From: an uncultured Bryobacterales bacterium
Lineage (GTDB): Bacteria > Acidobacteriota > Terriglobia > Bryobacterales > UBA6623
Direction of reading: 5' to 3'
Length of the DNA stretch: 64,000 nucleotides
Assembly (NCBI GenBank): GCA_951813605.1
Contig: OX638379.1
Location: forward strand, 2,642,062 to 2,706,061
A model generated the notes under the pieces. The model worked only from the letters and a program-made list of their open reading frames with translations. It did no database searches and was not told where the DNA came from. Position 1 is the stretch's first letter. Every line of letters begins with the position of its first letter. Of the stretch, positions 47,897 through 58,584 are shown piece by piece. Position numbers and translations under genes: made by a program.

Positions 47897-50170
47897 CTAC
47901 TCCGCGCCGAAGGTCCATCTCATTCCAATGCGCAGTGTCCGGCCCGGATCGGCCCGAAAATATGAGGGGCTGGGACCCTCGAGGTTCGAATCGATCGAAT
48001 CGAACAAGTTGTCCACCGCCCCGTAGATCTCGAAACCTGAACCCCACGGCTTGGCTAGGTACCAGTCCCAGAGCTGGTAGCTGTCGGCGATGAGCGTGGA
48101 GCGACGCCCGACGATGGGCCACTTGCCTAAGTAAGTGCCGCGGAAGTTCGTGCGGAGCCCGCCCAAGCGGTCTGTCGACCACCACACGCGAAAGTTGCCA
48201 TGGTGCTTGTGCCGCTGGCTGAGGAATTGTCCGGTCGCCCTGTCGCGAGCGTCGAGGTAGGTGTATCCCGTGGAGACGATGAGGTTTGCCGTCAGCCTTA
48301 GCTGCACCTTGCCTTCAATGCCCGTCGTATAGACGTTCTCGATGTTGCGGTAGAGGTAGAACAAGCGGTTGAGGGCCGGGCTGAAGGCGGAATCCACGCT
48401 GAACTGCGTCAGTATCCGACTTAGCTGCTCCGGTGTCCGCGGCCGGCCCAGCAGCTCAGTCTGTATGAGGTTCTTGATCCCGTTGCGAAAGTACGTGGCG
48501 CTGAATCGCAACCGTCCGAGAGTGCTGTCGAACCCGAGCTGTGTTGTTGTAGAGGATTCCGGGCTGAGATTGGGATTTCCGATGATTTGGTAGAGGCCGG
48601 AAGGCGTCAGGAACCGGTAATAGAGCTGGCCGAGATCCGGTGCCCGGAAGCCTTGGCCATACGAAGCCCTCACTCGGAAGCTCGCGGCCGCGCGAAACAG
48701 CAGGCCGACCCGCGGCACCATCCGCGTCCCGTAGGACGAGTGATTAGTCAGGCGTCCGCCCACGGTCAGGCTCAGGCGGGGGTGAGCCTGGATACGGTCT
48801 TGAAACCAAGCGTCCGCCATGCGAATGGCCTGCCCCCTGTTGTCGCCCAGCAGGCGGTTGAACCCGCGGTATTCGTTGCTGAACCAATCGAGCCCGCCTT
48901 GGAGCAACTGGCGACTGCCTAGAACGTGCGAAAGGCTGGTGTCAAAGCGATACAAGCGCTCGTTGAGATTGGCTGTCGCGTCGACTGTCGCCGAGGTCGC
49001 GTAGATATCCACTGCGGAGCTCTCGTCGTACTTGCCGTAATAGGCGCGGGCCTGCATCTGGGTTTGCGACAACAGCCCGGCGTTCAAGGTCAACCCGTAG
49101 TTCTGCGCGCTGTCGTTTGTGGTTGTGGCCTGCGCGCCACCGCTTCCGGCGTAAACGCTGACCTCCCGGTTGTCGAATGCGTTGGCCAGCAGACTGAGCT
49201 TTAGATTCTCGGAGAAGTCGCGATTGAGCTTGGCCATGTAGTCGTACCTGCGGAAGCCCGGCCCAGTGGTGTCAAATTCCTGAGGGGTCAGGTCGTAGGG
49301 GTTTCTCTTGTGTCGCTCGGCCCCGAAGAATCCGGACCAGCGGTCGTGGACAAACCCGGCGTCCGCGCGCAGGTCGACCGCGCCAAGCGTTCCAGTCGAC
49401 GCCGTGACGTTGGCGTCGAACCGCTCGCGAGGCTCGCGCGTGATCATGTTGATGACGCCGCCAATCGCGTCGGATCCAAAAAGAGCTGACGAGGCTCCCT
49501 TGACAATCTCGACGCGGTCCAGACGGTTCGTTGATTGGCGGTTCATGTTGAGAATGCCGCTCTTGACGCCTCGCGCGCCGACCACAGGGAACCCATCGAT
49601 CAGGATGAGCGACTGCCTCGAGTCGACGCCGTGGATCTGCGTGCCAGCCCGGCTACCGGGTGACCTGCTCGCGCGCGTCACCACGCCCGGTTCCTCGGAA
49701 AGAATGTCGCTGACGTTCTCGTAGCCGGAGTCCCGAAGTTCGGTGCGGGAGATCAGCGCGACCTGCGCAACCGTGGCCTCGCGCAACTCCTCCTCGCGCG
49801 AGCCTGTCACGACGATGGACTGGGTCAGAATGGCCGGGGCTAGCGTCAAGACCACAGGCTCGGACGAGCCGTCCCTCACGTGGACGGTCGCGGAAGCTGT
49901 TTCAAAGTCGTTGACCGCCGCGGTCACGCGATAGCTTCCGGGGCGCACGTCCACGACGAATTCACCGCGGGAGTCGACTGGCTGCCCCGTTTCGAGTCCC
50001 GTTCCGAGATCCCGCACGAAGACCGCGGCGTCAGGAATCGGCATGCCGGTAGCGTCAAGCACCCTTCCCTCGAGCGCAGCCCGGTCTTGGGCGAGCCCTG
50101 TGGTGGCGGCCACCAACAGCAGCGCTAGAACGCGCCGTGGCATTGCGGAAGTCTTTTCAGTTCGATTCAT
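47897..50170 (-). CDS. TonB-dependent receptor with carboxypeptidase-regulatory domain
   Basis: 757 residues. Signal peptide (RVLALLLVAATTGLAQ), a carboxypeptidase-regulatory-like beta domain about residues 30-110 (LEGRVLDATGMPIPDAAVFV), a plug domain (VALISRTELRDSGYENVSDIL, IHGVDSRQSLILIDGFPV, EIVKGASSALFGSDAIGGVINMIT) and a 22-strand barrel ending with RIGMRWTFGAE. It imports a bulky ligand such as a siderophore, cobalamin, haem or glycan using TonB energy. The next gene in the same direction upstream is a DUF3386-like protein. No ligand-specific marker is visible. Confidence 0.93.
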   Translation of the reverse strand: MNRTEKTSAMPRRVLALLLVAATTGLAQDRAALEGRVLDATGMPIPDAAVFVRDLGTGLETGQPVDSRGEFVVDVRPGSYRVTAAVNDFETASATVHVRDGSSEPVVLTLAPAILTQSIVVTGSREEELREATVAQVALISRTELRDSGYENVSDILSEEPGVVTRASRSPGSRAGTQIHGVDSRQSLILIDGFPVVGARGVKSGILNMNRQSTNRLDRVEIVKGASSALFGSDAIGGVINMITREPRERFDANVTASTGTLGAVDLRADAGFVHDRWSGFFGAERHKRNPYDLTPQEFDTTGPGFRRYDYMAKLNRDFSENLKLSLLANAFDNREVSVYAGSGGAQATTTNDSAQNYGLTLNAGLLSQTQMQARAYYGKYDESSAVDIYATSATVDATANLNERLYRFDTSLSHVLGSRQLLQGGLDWFSNEYRGFNRLLGDNRGQAIRMADAWFQDRIQAHPRLSLTVGGRLTNHSSYGTRMVPRVGLLFRAAASFRVRASYGQGFRAPDLGQLYYRFLTPSGLYQIIGNPNLSPESSTTTQLGFDSTLGRLRFSATYFRNGIKNLIQTELLGRPRTPEQLSRILTQFSVDSAFSPALNRLFYLYRNIENVYTTGIEGKVQLRLTANLIVSTGYTYLDARDRATGQFLSQRHKHHGNFRVWWSTDRLGGLRTNFRGTYLGKWPIVGRRSTLIADSYQLWDWYLAKPWGSGFEIYGAVDNLFDSIDSNLEGPSPSYFRADPGRTLRIGMRWTFGAE

Positions 50171-50320
50171 GAGTCATCCTCCTGTCGTTGATCTGTGCAC
50201 GGCTCGCGGGAATCTGGGCGAGGCTCGCGAGTCCCTCTAGTGCCTAGCAAAGTGATTCCAGGAGCCGAGACACCGCTCGCGGCAAGTCAATTTCTCGAAG
50301 CCAACCTCCGAGATTCCCTC

Positions 50321-51145
50321 CTAGGGACGGGGCTCCGCACCTAGGACCTCGATTCCGTGCCACTCGATCAGCAGCACGCTAGCTTGACCCGCTCCGCTCC
50401 GAATCACGTGACGGGAGAGCGGGAGATATTCGCCACCGACTTTCTGAAACCGGTTGATGTAGGTCCATGCCTCCCGGACGGCTCCAGAGTCGCTGTCGAA
50501 TACGACCGCGAAGACGTGCCGCGGCAGGTACCTGCCGGAATCGGTAGTTTCGGTCTCGAGCACCGTGAGAACCCGCCGGAAATCGCTCAGGCGACGGTCG
50601 ACCTGAAGGATGCGGCGGTCCCGAATGCGGTAGACGGACTTGTAGCTGTCCGCCAGAAGGATCTTCCTACCGAGCGAGTGCGCGTCCAGCTCTCCGAACG
50701 CGGCGGCCTCGACCGCTGTTGTCTCCGATGGCACGCGATGCATCAACATCGACCGTACAGTCCTGGTCGCCGAGTCCGGCAAATCCCCGCCCGGGACCTC
50801 GATCTCGAGACTGCCAGGAGGCCGGAACTGGAGTGTGCCTTGGATTGCGGTGCCGTCTAGATGGACAGTCAACTCGCTCCTGAATCCAGGAAAGTCCGCG
50901 GAAAAAACTTCCCTGTTCTTGCAAGCTTGTTGCAGAATCTGAGCGGCGCTAGCAGACTCGGCAGAACGCCTCTCCCCCACGACGATTGATGGTAAAATAC
51001 TTATTATCAATAAAATAACGGAAGATACGATCGCAATTCCGAGCGCCGAGAAGACCCCCGGGCAGTAGCGGTCCTGCACCTGCGATCTCAATGATTGAAA
51101 ATTAGATGCGAGTCTTGGCATTTCGCGTCCCACCTCCGGATTCAT
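50321..51145 (-). CDS. DUF3386-like membrane-anchored protein
   Basis: 274 residues. One N-terminal membrane segment (FSALGIAIVSSVILLIISILPSIVV), then a soluble domain that begins ILQQACKNREVFSADFPGFRS and continues with beta strands and RYLPRHVFAVVFD. This start and the NRExF..xFPGF pattern resemble DUF3386. Function unknown. It lies 150 bp upstream of, and in the same direction as, the TonB receptor, so they may be co-expressed. The membrane-segment codons are notably AT-rich. ATG 51121 is an alternative start. Confidence 0.65.
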   Translation of the reverse strand: MNPEVGREMPRLASNFQSLRSQVQDRYCPGVFSALGIAIVSSVILLIISILPSIVVGERRSAESASAAQILQQACKNREVFSADFPGFRSELTVHLDGTAIQGTLQFRPPGSLEIEVPGGDLPDSATRTVRSMLMHRVPSETTAVEAAAFGELDAHSLGRKILLADSYKSVYRIRDRRILQVDRRLSDFRRVLTVLETETTDSGRYLPRHVFAVVFDSDSGAVREAWTYINRFQKVGGEYLPLSRHVIRSGAGQASVLLIEWHGIEVLGAEPRP

Positions 51146-51532
51146 CCTTGTTTATATGCTCAATCAACCATTTGAGAGTGATCGAACTGGACCTAACATA
51201 TCATTAATTGCAATGTTGTGTCATAAACCAATCACTCACGGAGGACATAAGAAAAACGGCAAGAATTATATAAACTACTGTTTATAAATAACTTATAAGA
51301 CAATTGCATCTCTTGACACTTCAAGTCAAGGGATTGACTGCTTCAAATTATTGCAAAACTGTTACATTCTTGCCTTGGTAAGCCGCCTTGCGTCCAGCGG
51401 GCACGTGCGCCGCGACACGACACCCGGGGAGAACGAAGCCACCCGCACGGATCCCTACTGTCGCCTCGGCTCCGGGATGGCTAGAATGAAAAGGGGACAG
51501 AGTCGCCCGCCCCTGTTCCCGTCGAATCAGTA
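51146..51532. other. AT-rich intergenic island
   Basis: About 390 bases; 51150-51360 is strongly AT-rich against a GC-rich background. It contains several TATAAT-like strings (for example about 51265 and 51283), TTGACA at about 51314, and a small palindrome CTTGA-CACT-TCAAG about 51312-51325. It lies between divergent genes (DUF3386-like and lepB) and probably holds their promoters or regulatory sites. Confidence 0.5.
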
Positions 51533-52108
51533 ATGGAGGCCGATTCCAACATCTCCCCGAGTTCCGACCGGGATTTGCTCACATCCCGTGGGAGCCTCCG
51601 GATGGATCTTCAGGTCTGGATCCGGGACATCTTCCTGTCGTTCTTCATCGCGGCAGTAGTGATCGTGTTCCTTTGCCAGCCGGTCAAGGTAGAGGGCACG
51701 AGCATGCTGCCGCAACTGGCCCACGAGCAAAGGATTTTCGTGAACAAGCTCGCCTACCGCATCGACAGCATCGAGCGGGGGGACGTGATCGTCTTCAAAT
51801 TCCCGGAAGACCTTAGGCGGTCGTACATCAAGCGCGTGGTCGCACTGCCCGGCGAAACAGTCGAGGTGCGCAAGGGCACGGTTCACATCGACGGGAAAGC
51901 GCTTGCGGAACCGTATGTTCCCCGGCGCTACCGCGACCGGTCGAGCCACCCTCCAGTCACAGTCGCGGAAGGCGCCTACTACGTGCTCGGCGATCATCGG
52001 AACACTTCGAATGACAGCCGCACTTGGGGCACGGTCGACAAGAGCTTCGTTACAGGAAAGGCTGTCTTCGCCTACTGGCCGCCCGAAAGATTCGGCGTGG
52101 TCCAATAG
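51533..52108 (+). CDS. lepB: signal peptidase I
   Basis: 191 residues with one membrane segment (FLSFFIAAVVIVFLCQP), catalytic Ser57 in VEGTSMLP, catalytic Lys100 in YIKRVVALPGE, and the GDHRNTSNDSR box near the end. It removes signal peptides from exported proteins, of which this window encodes many. An internal ATG at 51602 has a better GGGAG upstream and would drop 23 residues. The start of carA follows after 18 bp. Confidence 0.95.
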   Translation: MEADSNISPSSDRDLLTSRGSLRMDLQVWIRDIFLSFFIAAVVIVFLCQPVKVEGTSMLPQLAHEQRIFVNKLAYRIDSIERGDVIVFKFPEDLRRSYIKRVVALPGETVEVRKGTVHIDGKALAEPYVPRRYRDRSSHPPVTVAEGAYYVLGDHRNTSNDSRTWGTVDKSFVTGKAVFAYWPPERFGVVQ

Positions 52109-52126
52109 GTCCGGATCCCGCCGCCA

Positions 52127-53257
52127 ATGAGTTTTCCAGCTACGCTCGCGCTCGAGGACGGGCGCTGTTTTCACGGGCGCGGAGCGGGCGCCCGCGGACA
52201 AGCAAGCGGGGAGGTCGTGTTCAATACCGGGCTGACTGGTTACCAGGAGATCTTCACGGACCCCTCGTACAGCGGCCAGATCGTTGTCCTAACTTACCCG
52301 CATATCGGCAATTACGGCACCAACCCCGACGACAGCGAGTCCGCCAAGCCCTACATTGAGAGCCTGGTCGCGCGTGAGCTCTCGCAGGTCACCAGCAACT
52401 GGCGGTCATCGCTCTCGGCTGACGAGTTCCTAGCGTCGCGGGGCATACCGATCCTCGCGGAGATCGACACACGAGCGCTGGTTCGCCACATTCGCACCCA
52501 GGGATCCCTTCGCGGCGTAGTGTCGTCTCTGGAGACCGACGAGGCCAAGCTCGTGGCCAAGGCGCGCGCGACGCCGAGCATGGCCGGGCTGGACCTCGCC
52601 AGCGGGGTGTCCACGCCAGAAAGCTACCTCTGGACGGACGGCCCCCCGAAGTGCCTGCCTTCCTCTCTGCCGTCTTCGCCGAAACAGGGCAGCTTCCATG
52701 TCGTCGCGTACGACTTCGGCATCAAGCGGAACATTCTTCGGCAGCTGGTCGACATCGGGGCTCGAGTCACCGTGGTACCTTGCAACACTTCTGCGGACGA
52801 CGTGCTCGCGATCCGTCCCGACGGCGTCTTCGTTTCGAACGGACCCGGGGATCCGGAGCCGTTGACCGGGCCCGCCAGCCAGCTCCGCAGGCTAGTCGGA
52901 CGAGTCCCTGTGTTCGGGATCTGCCTCGGGCTGCAATTGCTGGGCCAGGCGCTGGGCGGCAAGACCTACAAGTTGAAGTTCGGCCACCACGGCTGCAATC
53001 ATCCCGTGCTGAACCTGAACTCCGGGAAAGTCGAGATCACATCCCAGAATCACGGCTTCGCGCTCGATCCGGACACGCTCGACCCGGCCTCCATCGAGCT
53101 GACGCACATCAATCTCAACGACCGCACCGTCGAAGGCTTCCGCAGCCGCAAGGACCCGCTATTCTGCGTGCAATACCATCCCGAGGCCGCCCCGGGACCG
53201 CACGACTCGCGCTACCTTTTCGAGGAATTCCGCCAGCTCATGCTCGACGCCTCCTGA
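52127..53257 (+). CDS. carA: carbamoyl-phosphate synthase small subunit
   Basis: 376 residues. The N-terminal CPSase domain (VVFNTGLTGYQEIFTDPSY) is followed by a class I glutamine amidotransferase domain with nucleophile Cys266 in GICLGLQ and the His-Glu pair in QYHPEAAPGP. It releases ammonia from glutamine and channels it to CarB. carB follows 41 bp later. Confidence 0.97.
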   Translation: MSFPATLALEDGRCFHGRGAGARGQASGEVVFNTGLTGYQEIFTDPSYSGQIVVLTYPHIGNYGTNPDDSESAKPYIESLVARELSQVTSNWRSSLSADEFLASRGIPILAEIDTRALVRHIRTQGSLRGVVSSLETDEAKLVAKARATPSMAGLDLASGVSTPESYLWTDGPPKCLPSSLPSSPKQGSFHVVAYDFGIKRNILRQLVDIGARVTVVPCNTSADDVLAIRPDGVFVSNGPGDPEPLTGPASQLRRLVGRVPVFGICLGLQLLGQALGGKTYKLKFGHHGCNHPVLNLNSGKVEITSQNHGFALDPDTLDPASIELTHINLNDRTVEGFRSRKDPLFCVQYHPEAAPGPHDSRYLFEEFRQLMLDAS

Positions 53258-53298
53258 CCTGGCCCACGCCGCTCTACTACCTGATATAGGCCCCGAAC

Positions 53299-56200
53299 AT
53301 GCCTAAACGCAAAGACATCGAAAAGATCATGATCGTGGGCTCAGGCCCTATCGTCATAGGTCAGGCCTGCGAATTCGATTATTCGGGAACCCAAGCTTGC
53401 AAGGCCCTGCGCGACGAAGGCTACGAGACAGTTCTTGTCAATTCCAATCCGGCCACGATCATGACGGATCCGGAGCTGGCCGAGCGCACCTATATCGAGC
53501 CTCTCACCTCCAGCTACCTGCGCGCGATCATCGAGCGAGAGCGGCCGCAGGCTCTGCTTTCGACCGTCGGCGGCCAGACCGGGCTCAACGCCTCGGTCGC
53601 CTTGGCGGAGACCGGTGTGCTCGACGAATTCGATGTCGAGCTGATCGGCGCGAACCTAGAGGCCATTAAGCGCGCCGAGGACCGGCAGGCCTTCAAAGCG
53701 GCCATGACCGAGATAGGCCTTGAAGTGCCCCGGTCGCGGCTGGTCTCGAACGTGCAACCGGGGCTGGACTTCGCGGCGATCGTGGGCTACCCGGTGGTGC
53801 TGCGCCCCAGCTTCACCCTCGGCGGCACCGGCGGCGGCCTGGCATACAACTCCGAGGAGATGCACTCGCTGCTCCGTCGCGGCCTCGAGCTGTCTCCGGT
53901 TCACGAAGTGCTTGTCGAGGAAAGCGTTCTCGGCTGGAAGGAATACGAGATGGAGGTGATGCGCGACCTGGCTGACAACGCAATCATCATTTGCTCCATC
54001 GAGAACTTCGACATGATGGGCGTCCACACCGGCGACTCGATCACGGTCGCCCCCGCCCAGACTCTCACGGACCGCGAATACCAGCTGATGCGAGACGCGT
54101 CGCTGGCTTGCCTGCGCAAGATCGGCGTCGACACGGGAGGTTCCAACGTCCAGTTCGCAGTGCATCCCGAGACGGGCCGGATGCTGATCATCGAAATGAA
54201 CCCTCGTGTCTCGAGAAGTTCGGCTCTGGCATCAAAGGCGACCGGGTTCCCGATCGCCAAGATCGCGGCCAAGCTGGCGGTGGGCCTGCGCTTGGACGAA
54301 ATCCCCAACGACATCACCAAGAAGACACCCGCCTGCTTCGAGCCCAGCATCGACTACGTCGTCGTGAAGGTGCCGAAGTGGCAATTCGAGAAATTTCCCG
54401 GAAGCGAGCCTGTCCTGGGCGTGCAGATGAAGTCGATTGGCGAGGTCATGGCGATCGGCTCGACGTTCAAGCACTCCCTCTGGAAGGCCATTCGCTCTCT
54501 GGAGACCGGCCGCAAGTCGGGCACCGATGTCTACAACCGGGATCTCATCCCCAAGCGCCTGATTACGCCCAATCCGGATCGCCTGAACTACGTCCGCTTC
54601 GCGCTGGCGCAAGGACTCACCGTAGACGAGATCTGCGAAATGACGGGGATCGACCCTTGGTTCCTTTCGCAAGTTAAGACCGTCGTGGACCATCAGGAGG
54701 ATCTCGCCAGGATCAGCATTGACGAGGTCTCGCCCGCCCAGCTGCTTCGCGCGAAGCGCTACGGCCTGTCGGACAACCGGCTGGCGCGGTTGTGGAACGA
54801 GACCGAGACCGCGGTGCGCAACCGGCGCAAGGCTTGGAACATACGGGCGGCGTTCAAGCGCGTTGACACCTGCGCCGCCGAATTCGAGAGCTTCACTCCG
54901 TATCTCTACTCGGTTTACGAGGAGGAGTGCGAGGCCGCGCCCAGCGACGCTCGCAAGGTGATGATCCTAGGGTCGGGCCCGAATCGCATCGGCCAAGGCA
55001 TCGAATTCGACTACTGCTGCTGCCACGCCTCGTTCGCACTCCAGGAATTGGGCTGCGAGTCGATCATGGTCAACTGCAATCCCGAGACCGTGTCGACTGA
55101 CTACGACACCAGCGACAGGCTGTATTTCGAGCCCCTGACGCTGGAGAACGTGCTCAACATCTGCGACACCGAGAAGCCGGACGGAGTGATCGTGCAGTTC
55201 GGCGGCCAGACGCCTCTGACGCTGTCCCTCCCGCTCAAGGCTCACGGGATTCCAATCATCGGAACAGACCCGGAATCGATCGATCTAGCCGAGGACCGCG
55301 ACCGATTCGGCAGGCTGCTGAACGAGCTGGACATTCCCCAGCCCGCCGGAAGCACGTCCACGACGCCGGACGGAGCGCTGGAGGCCGCGAAGCGAATCGG
55401 CTATCCCGTCCTTGTGCGGCCCAGCTACGTGCTCGGCGGGCGCGCCATGGCAATCGCCTACGACGCGGCGACCGTAGAGAGCTACATGCGGGATGCGGTC
55501 GTGTACTCGCAGGATCGTCCGATCCTCATCGACCGCTTTCTTGAAAACGCCATCGAAGTCGATGTGGACGCGCTCTGCGACGGGCAGGATGTCGTGATCG
55601 GCGGCATCATGGAGCACATCGAGGAAGCCGGCGTGCATTCGGGCGACAGCTCGTGCGTAGTGCCGCCGCAGACGATTCCGGCGAACACGCTCGAGACCAT
55701 TGAGGAATACACGGTGCGCCTGGCCAAGGCGCTGAACGTGATCGGCTTGATGAACGTGCAGTACGCGATCCATCGCGGCAAGGTCTATGTCATCGAGGTC
55801 AACCCGCGCGCGTCGCGGACCGTGCCGTACGTCAGCAAGGCGACCGGCGTCCCGCTGGCAAAGATCGCCGTGAACTTGATGATGGGCCGCAAGCTGTCCG
55901 AGTTCGGTTTGCCCCCGGGCGTGCTGCGGCCGCACGATGTCTGCGTGAAGTCGCCCGTCTTCCCTTTCAACAAGTTCACGGGCGTGGACCCGCTGCTGGG
56001 TCCCGAAATGCGCTCGACCGGCGAGGTCATGGGCATCGGCACAACTTTCGGTGAAGCGTTCGCGAAAGCGCAGCTCAGCGCAGGGCAGACTCTTCCCTAC
56101 GAAGGGTCGGTGTTCATCAGCGTGAATTCGCGCCAGATCAGCGAGGGCATCGAGATGGCCCGCAAGTTCGCTGAATTCGGCTTCCGCATCTACGCGACTC

Positions 56201-56517
56201 GCGGCACGGCCCATTCCTTCCGCGCTGCGGGCTTGAAGTGCCGGACAGTAATGAAGGTCAACGAGGGCCGCCCGAACGCGCTTGACCTGATCGTGAACCG
56301 CAACATCGACCTGATCATCAACACGCCGGCTGGTCCCTACGCATTCGACGACGAGAAGAAGATACGCAGTGCGGCCATCCAGCACGGCATTCCGAGCATG
56401 ACCACGCTCAACGCGGCCAAGGCCGCGGTAAACGCCATCGCGGAGCGAACTGCCCGAGGCGACCGAGTCCGCGCATTGCAAGATCTCTACACGAAACAGA
56501 CACGGACATCGGCGTAG
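53299..56517 (+). CDS. carB: carbamoyl-phosphate synthase large subunit
   Basis: 1072 residues, the normal length. Two ATP-grasp halves: the first begins [20 protein letters not shown], the second [20 protein letters not shown] about residue 553. Both contain the NPRxSRxxA-type metal loops ([34 protein letters not shown]). The C-terminal allosteric domain includes [11 protein letters not shown]. It makes carbamoyl phosphate for pyrimidines and arginine. Confidence 0.98.
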   Translation: MPKRKDIEKIMIVGSGPIVIGQACEFDYSGTQACKALRDEGYETVLVNSNPATIMTDPELAERTYIEPLTSSYLRAIIERERPQALLSTVGGQTGLNASVALAETGVLDEFDVELIGANLEAIKRAEDRQAFKAAMTEIGLEVPRSRLVSNVQPGLDFAAIVGYPVVLRPSFTLGGTGGGLAYNSEEMHSLLRRGLELSPVHEVLVEESVLGWKEYEMEVMRDLADNAIIICSIENFDMMGVHTGDSITVAPAQTLTDREYQLMRDASLACLRKIGVDTGGSNVQFAVHPETGRMLIIEMNPRVSRSSALASKATGFPIAKIAAKLAVGLRLDEIPNDITKKTPACFEPSIDYVVVKVPKWQFEKFPGSEPVLGVQMKSIGEVMAIGSTFKHSLWKAIRSLETGRKSGTDVYNRDLIPKRLITPNPDRLNYVRFALAQGLTVDEICEMTGIDPWFLSQVKTVVDHQEDLARISIDEVSPAQLLRAKRYGLSDNRLARLWNETETAVRNRRKAWNIRAAFKRVDTCAAEFESFTPYLYSVYEEECEAAPSDARKVMILGSGPNRIGQGIEFDYCCCHASFALQELGCESIMVNCNPETVSTDYDTSDRLYFEPLTLENVLNICDTEKPDGVIVQFGGQTPLTLSLPLKAHGIPIIGTDPESIDLAEDRDRFGRLLNELDIPQPAGSTSTTPDGALEAAKRIGYPVLVRPSYVLGGRAMAIAYDAATVESYMRDAVVYSQDRPILIDRFLENAIEVDVDALCDGQDVVIGGIMEHIEEAGVHSGDSSCVVPPQTIPANTLETIEEYTVRLAKALNVIGLMNVQYAIHRGKVYVIEVNPRASRTVPYVSKATGVPLAKIAVNLMMGRKLSEFGLPPGVLRPHDVCVKSPVFPFNKFTGVDPLLGPEMRSTGEVMGIGTTFGEAFAKAQLSAGQTLPYEGSVFISVNSRQISEGIEMARKFAEFGFRIYATRGTAHSFRAAGLKCRTVMKVNEGRPNALDLIVNRNIDLIINTPAGPYAFDDEKKIRSAAIQHGIPSMTTLNAAKAAVNAIAERTARGDRVRALQDLYTKQTRTSA

Positions 56518-56620
56518 GCAGGCGGGTACGCAGGACGATCCTCCCTGATCGCGAGTCGTCGCAAGGGGGCTCCGACCGGCGGAGATTCCGACGCTCGACC
56601 TGCCAGTACAATGGTCGCTT

Positions 56621-58171
56621 ATGCCGACAATCCGGCGGGCGCTTCTGAGCGTCACTGATAAGACGGGCCTAGTCGAATTTGCCCGAAAACTCGCCTCGTG
56701 CGGGGTTTCCCTGGTTTCCACGGGGGGAACGGCACGAAAGCTGCGGGATGCCGGACTCGAAGTCCAAGATGTAGCCGATGTCACCGGCTTTCCCGAAATG
56801 CTCGACGGCCGGGTCAAGACCCTGCATCCGCGGATCGCCGGCGGCATCCTCGCCGTCCGGTCCAATGCCGAGCACGCATCCGCTCTAGCCCGGCACGAAA
56901 TCACTCGTATCGACATGGTGGTGGTGAATCTCTACGCCTTTGAAGCGACCGCCGCCAAGGAGGGCGCTTCTTTCGACGAGCTCATCGAGAACATCGACAT
57001 CGGCGGCCCCACGCTGATTCGGGCGGCCGCGAAGAATTTCAGCGACGTGGCGGTGGTCACGGATCCGTCGGACTACCCGAATATCGGGGACGACCTGGCA
57101 AGGGACGGCGCGCTCTCGCCCGCAAGGCATTGGCAACTGGCTCAGAAAGCATTCCAAGCCACCGCCGCTTACGATCGAGCGATCGCAGGAACTCTGGCGT
57201 CGATCCAACCGGGGCAAGCCCCGCAACGGCCTGGTCAAGATGCTCTGCCCAGGTACCTGGACCTGCACGTCCCGCTCAAGCAGTCCCTCCGATACGGCGA
57301 GAACCCTCACCAGCGGGCGGCGCTCTACAGTGCCGGGCGCGACGGCATCGGAGGAGCGCGCCAGCTGCACGGCAAGGAGCTTTCCTACAACAACCTTGTG
57401 GATCTCGACGCTTCCTGGCTGCTGGCCTCGGAATTCGAGCAGCCGGCAGTGGCGATCATCAAGCACACCAATCCGTGCGGCTGCGCTGTCGCTGCCTCGC
57501 TCGCGGACGCGTACCGCAAGGCGCTGGAGTGCGACCCGCTGTCCGCATTCGGCTCGGTCATCGCCCTCAGCCGCGAGGTCGACGGCGAAACTGCGAAGGA
57601 AATGTCGAAGCTGTTCGTCGAAGCCATCGCGGCAACTAGGTTTTCCCAGGACGCGCTGGCGCTCCTGACGAAGAAGAAAAACATTCGACTATTGGAAATG
57701 GGGCGCACGGCCCCCTGTCCGGTGCTCAAGAGCATCTCCGGCGGCTACTTGGTGCAGAGCGAAGACCGGGCCGAAACGAGTCCGGACAAATTTGAAGTAG
57801 TCAGCGCCCGACCGCCGACTTCGTCGGAAGCCGATGCGCTCCGGTTCGCGTGGAAAGTGGTCAAGCACGTCAAGTCCAACGCCATTCTGTACGCGCGAGA
57901 CGGGCGGACGGTCGGAATCGGAGCGGGCCAGATGAGCCGGGTCGACGCGGCGCGATTGGGGGCGATGAAAGCGACGCTGCCGCTGGAGGGCAGCGTGGTA
58001 GCGTCCGACGCGTTCTTCCCGTTCGCCGACGGTGTCGAAGAAGTGGCCAAGCATGGCGCGACCGCAGTCATTCAGCCGGGGGGCTCGCGACGGGACGGCG
58101 AGGTGATCGAGGCCGCAAACCGCCTCGGGCTAGCGATGGTTTGCACGCGAGTGCGGCACTTCCGGCATTGA
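56621..58171 (+). CDS. purH: bifunctional AICAR transformylase / IMP cyclohydrolase PurH
   Basis: 516 residues. N-terminal MGS-like IMP cyclohydrolase domain (ALLSVTDKTGLVEFARKL, VSTGGTARKLRDAGL, DGRVKTLHPRIAGGIL) and a C-terminal AICAR formyltransferase domain (LRYGENPHQRAALY, KHTNPCGCAVA, GIGAGQMSRVDAARLG, DAFFPFADGVEEVAKHG). It catalyses the last two steps of purine biosynthesis. About 100 bp separate it from carB, so it may be in the same transcript. Confidence 0.97.
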   Translation: MPTIRRALLSVTDKTGLVEFARKLASCGVSLVSTGGTARKLRDAGLEVQDVADVTGFPEMLDGRVKTLHPRIAGGILAVRSNAEHASALARHEITRIDMVVVNLYAFEATAAKEGASFDELIENIDIGGPTLIRAAAKNFSDVAVVTDPSDYPNIGDDLARDGALSPARHWQLAQKAFQATAAYDRAIAGTLASIQPGQAPQRPGQDALPRYLDLHVPLKQSLRYGENPHQRAALYSAGRDGIGGARQLHGKELSYNNLVDLDASWLLASEFEQPAVAIIKHTNPCGCAVAASLADAYRKALECDPLSAFGSVIALSREVDGETAKEMSKLFVEAIAATRFSQDALALLTKKKNIRLLEMGRTAPCPVLKSISGGYLVQSEDRAETSPDKFEVVSARPPTSSEADALRFAWKVVKHVKSNAILYARDGRTVGIGAGQMSRVDAARLGAMKATLPLEGSVVASDAFFPFADGVEEVAKHGATAVIQPGGSRRDGEVIEAANRLGLAMVCTRVRHFRH

Positions 58172-58584
58172 GGTCAGAGCCGGACTGATGAGCGTCCGAG
58201 CGCGAAAGCGTTGTCCCCAAGTTCATGCAGCGCAAGAAACCAGGTCCCTCATGAGCTCAGTATCTCGTTCGGATGATGGGGTCAGCCCGAAACCGCCCAG
58301 CGGTGTTCCTTCCTGAGGTCGATGCAGCGACGACTTGCTGCCCTTCGTCGTTAAGTTAGAAACAGCCTGGGGTGCCAAGCGCGAGAGCGCCCGCCACCAA
58401 GAATGCGCTCAACACTTCCTGAAGCGAGAAGCAGCCAGGTCGTAGGAGGGGCCCAGGTCGCCGTCCCCGGTCACTGACGAATTCACGGGCCCATTTGATC
58501 GGCATGGCAGGACCGTTCTCGCAAAAATCCGATAGCGAATGCGGGACGGGCGACCCGAGGTAGGTGGTTCTAGGATAGGAGTCG
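58172..58584. other. intergenic, no gene recognised
   Basis: About 410 bases after purH. A minus-strand ORF (58356-58676) overlaps the next gene and has no motif. No terminator with a clear T-tract was identified. Confidence 0.4.
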
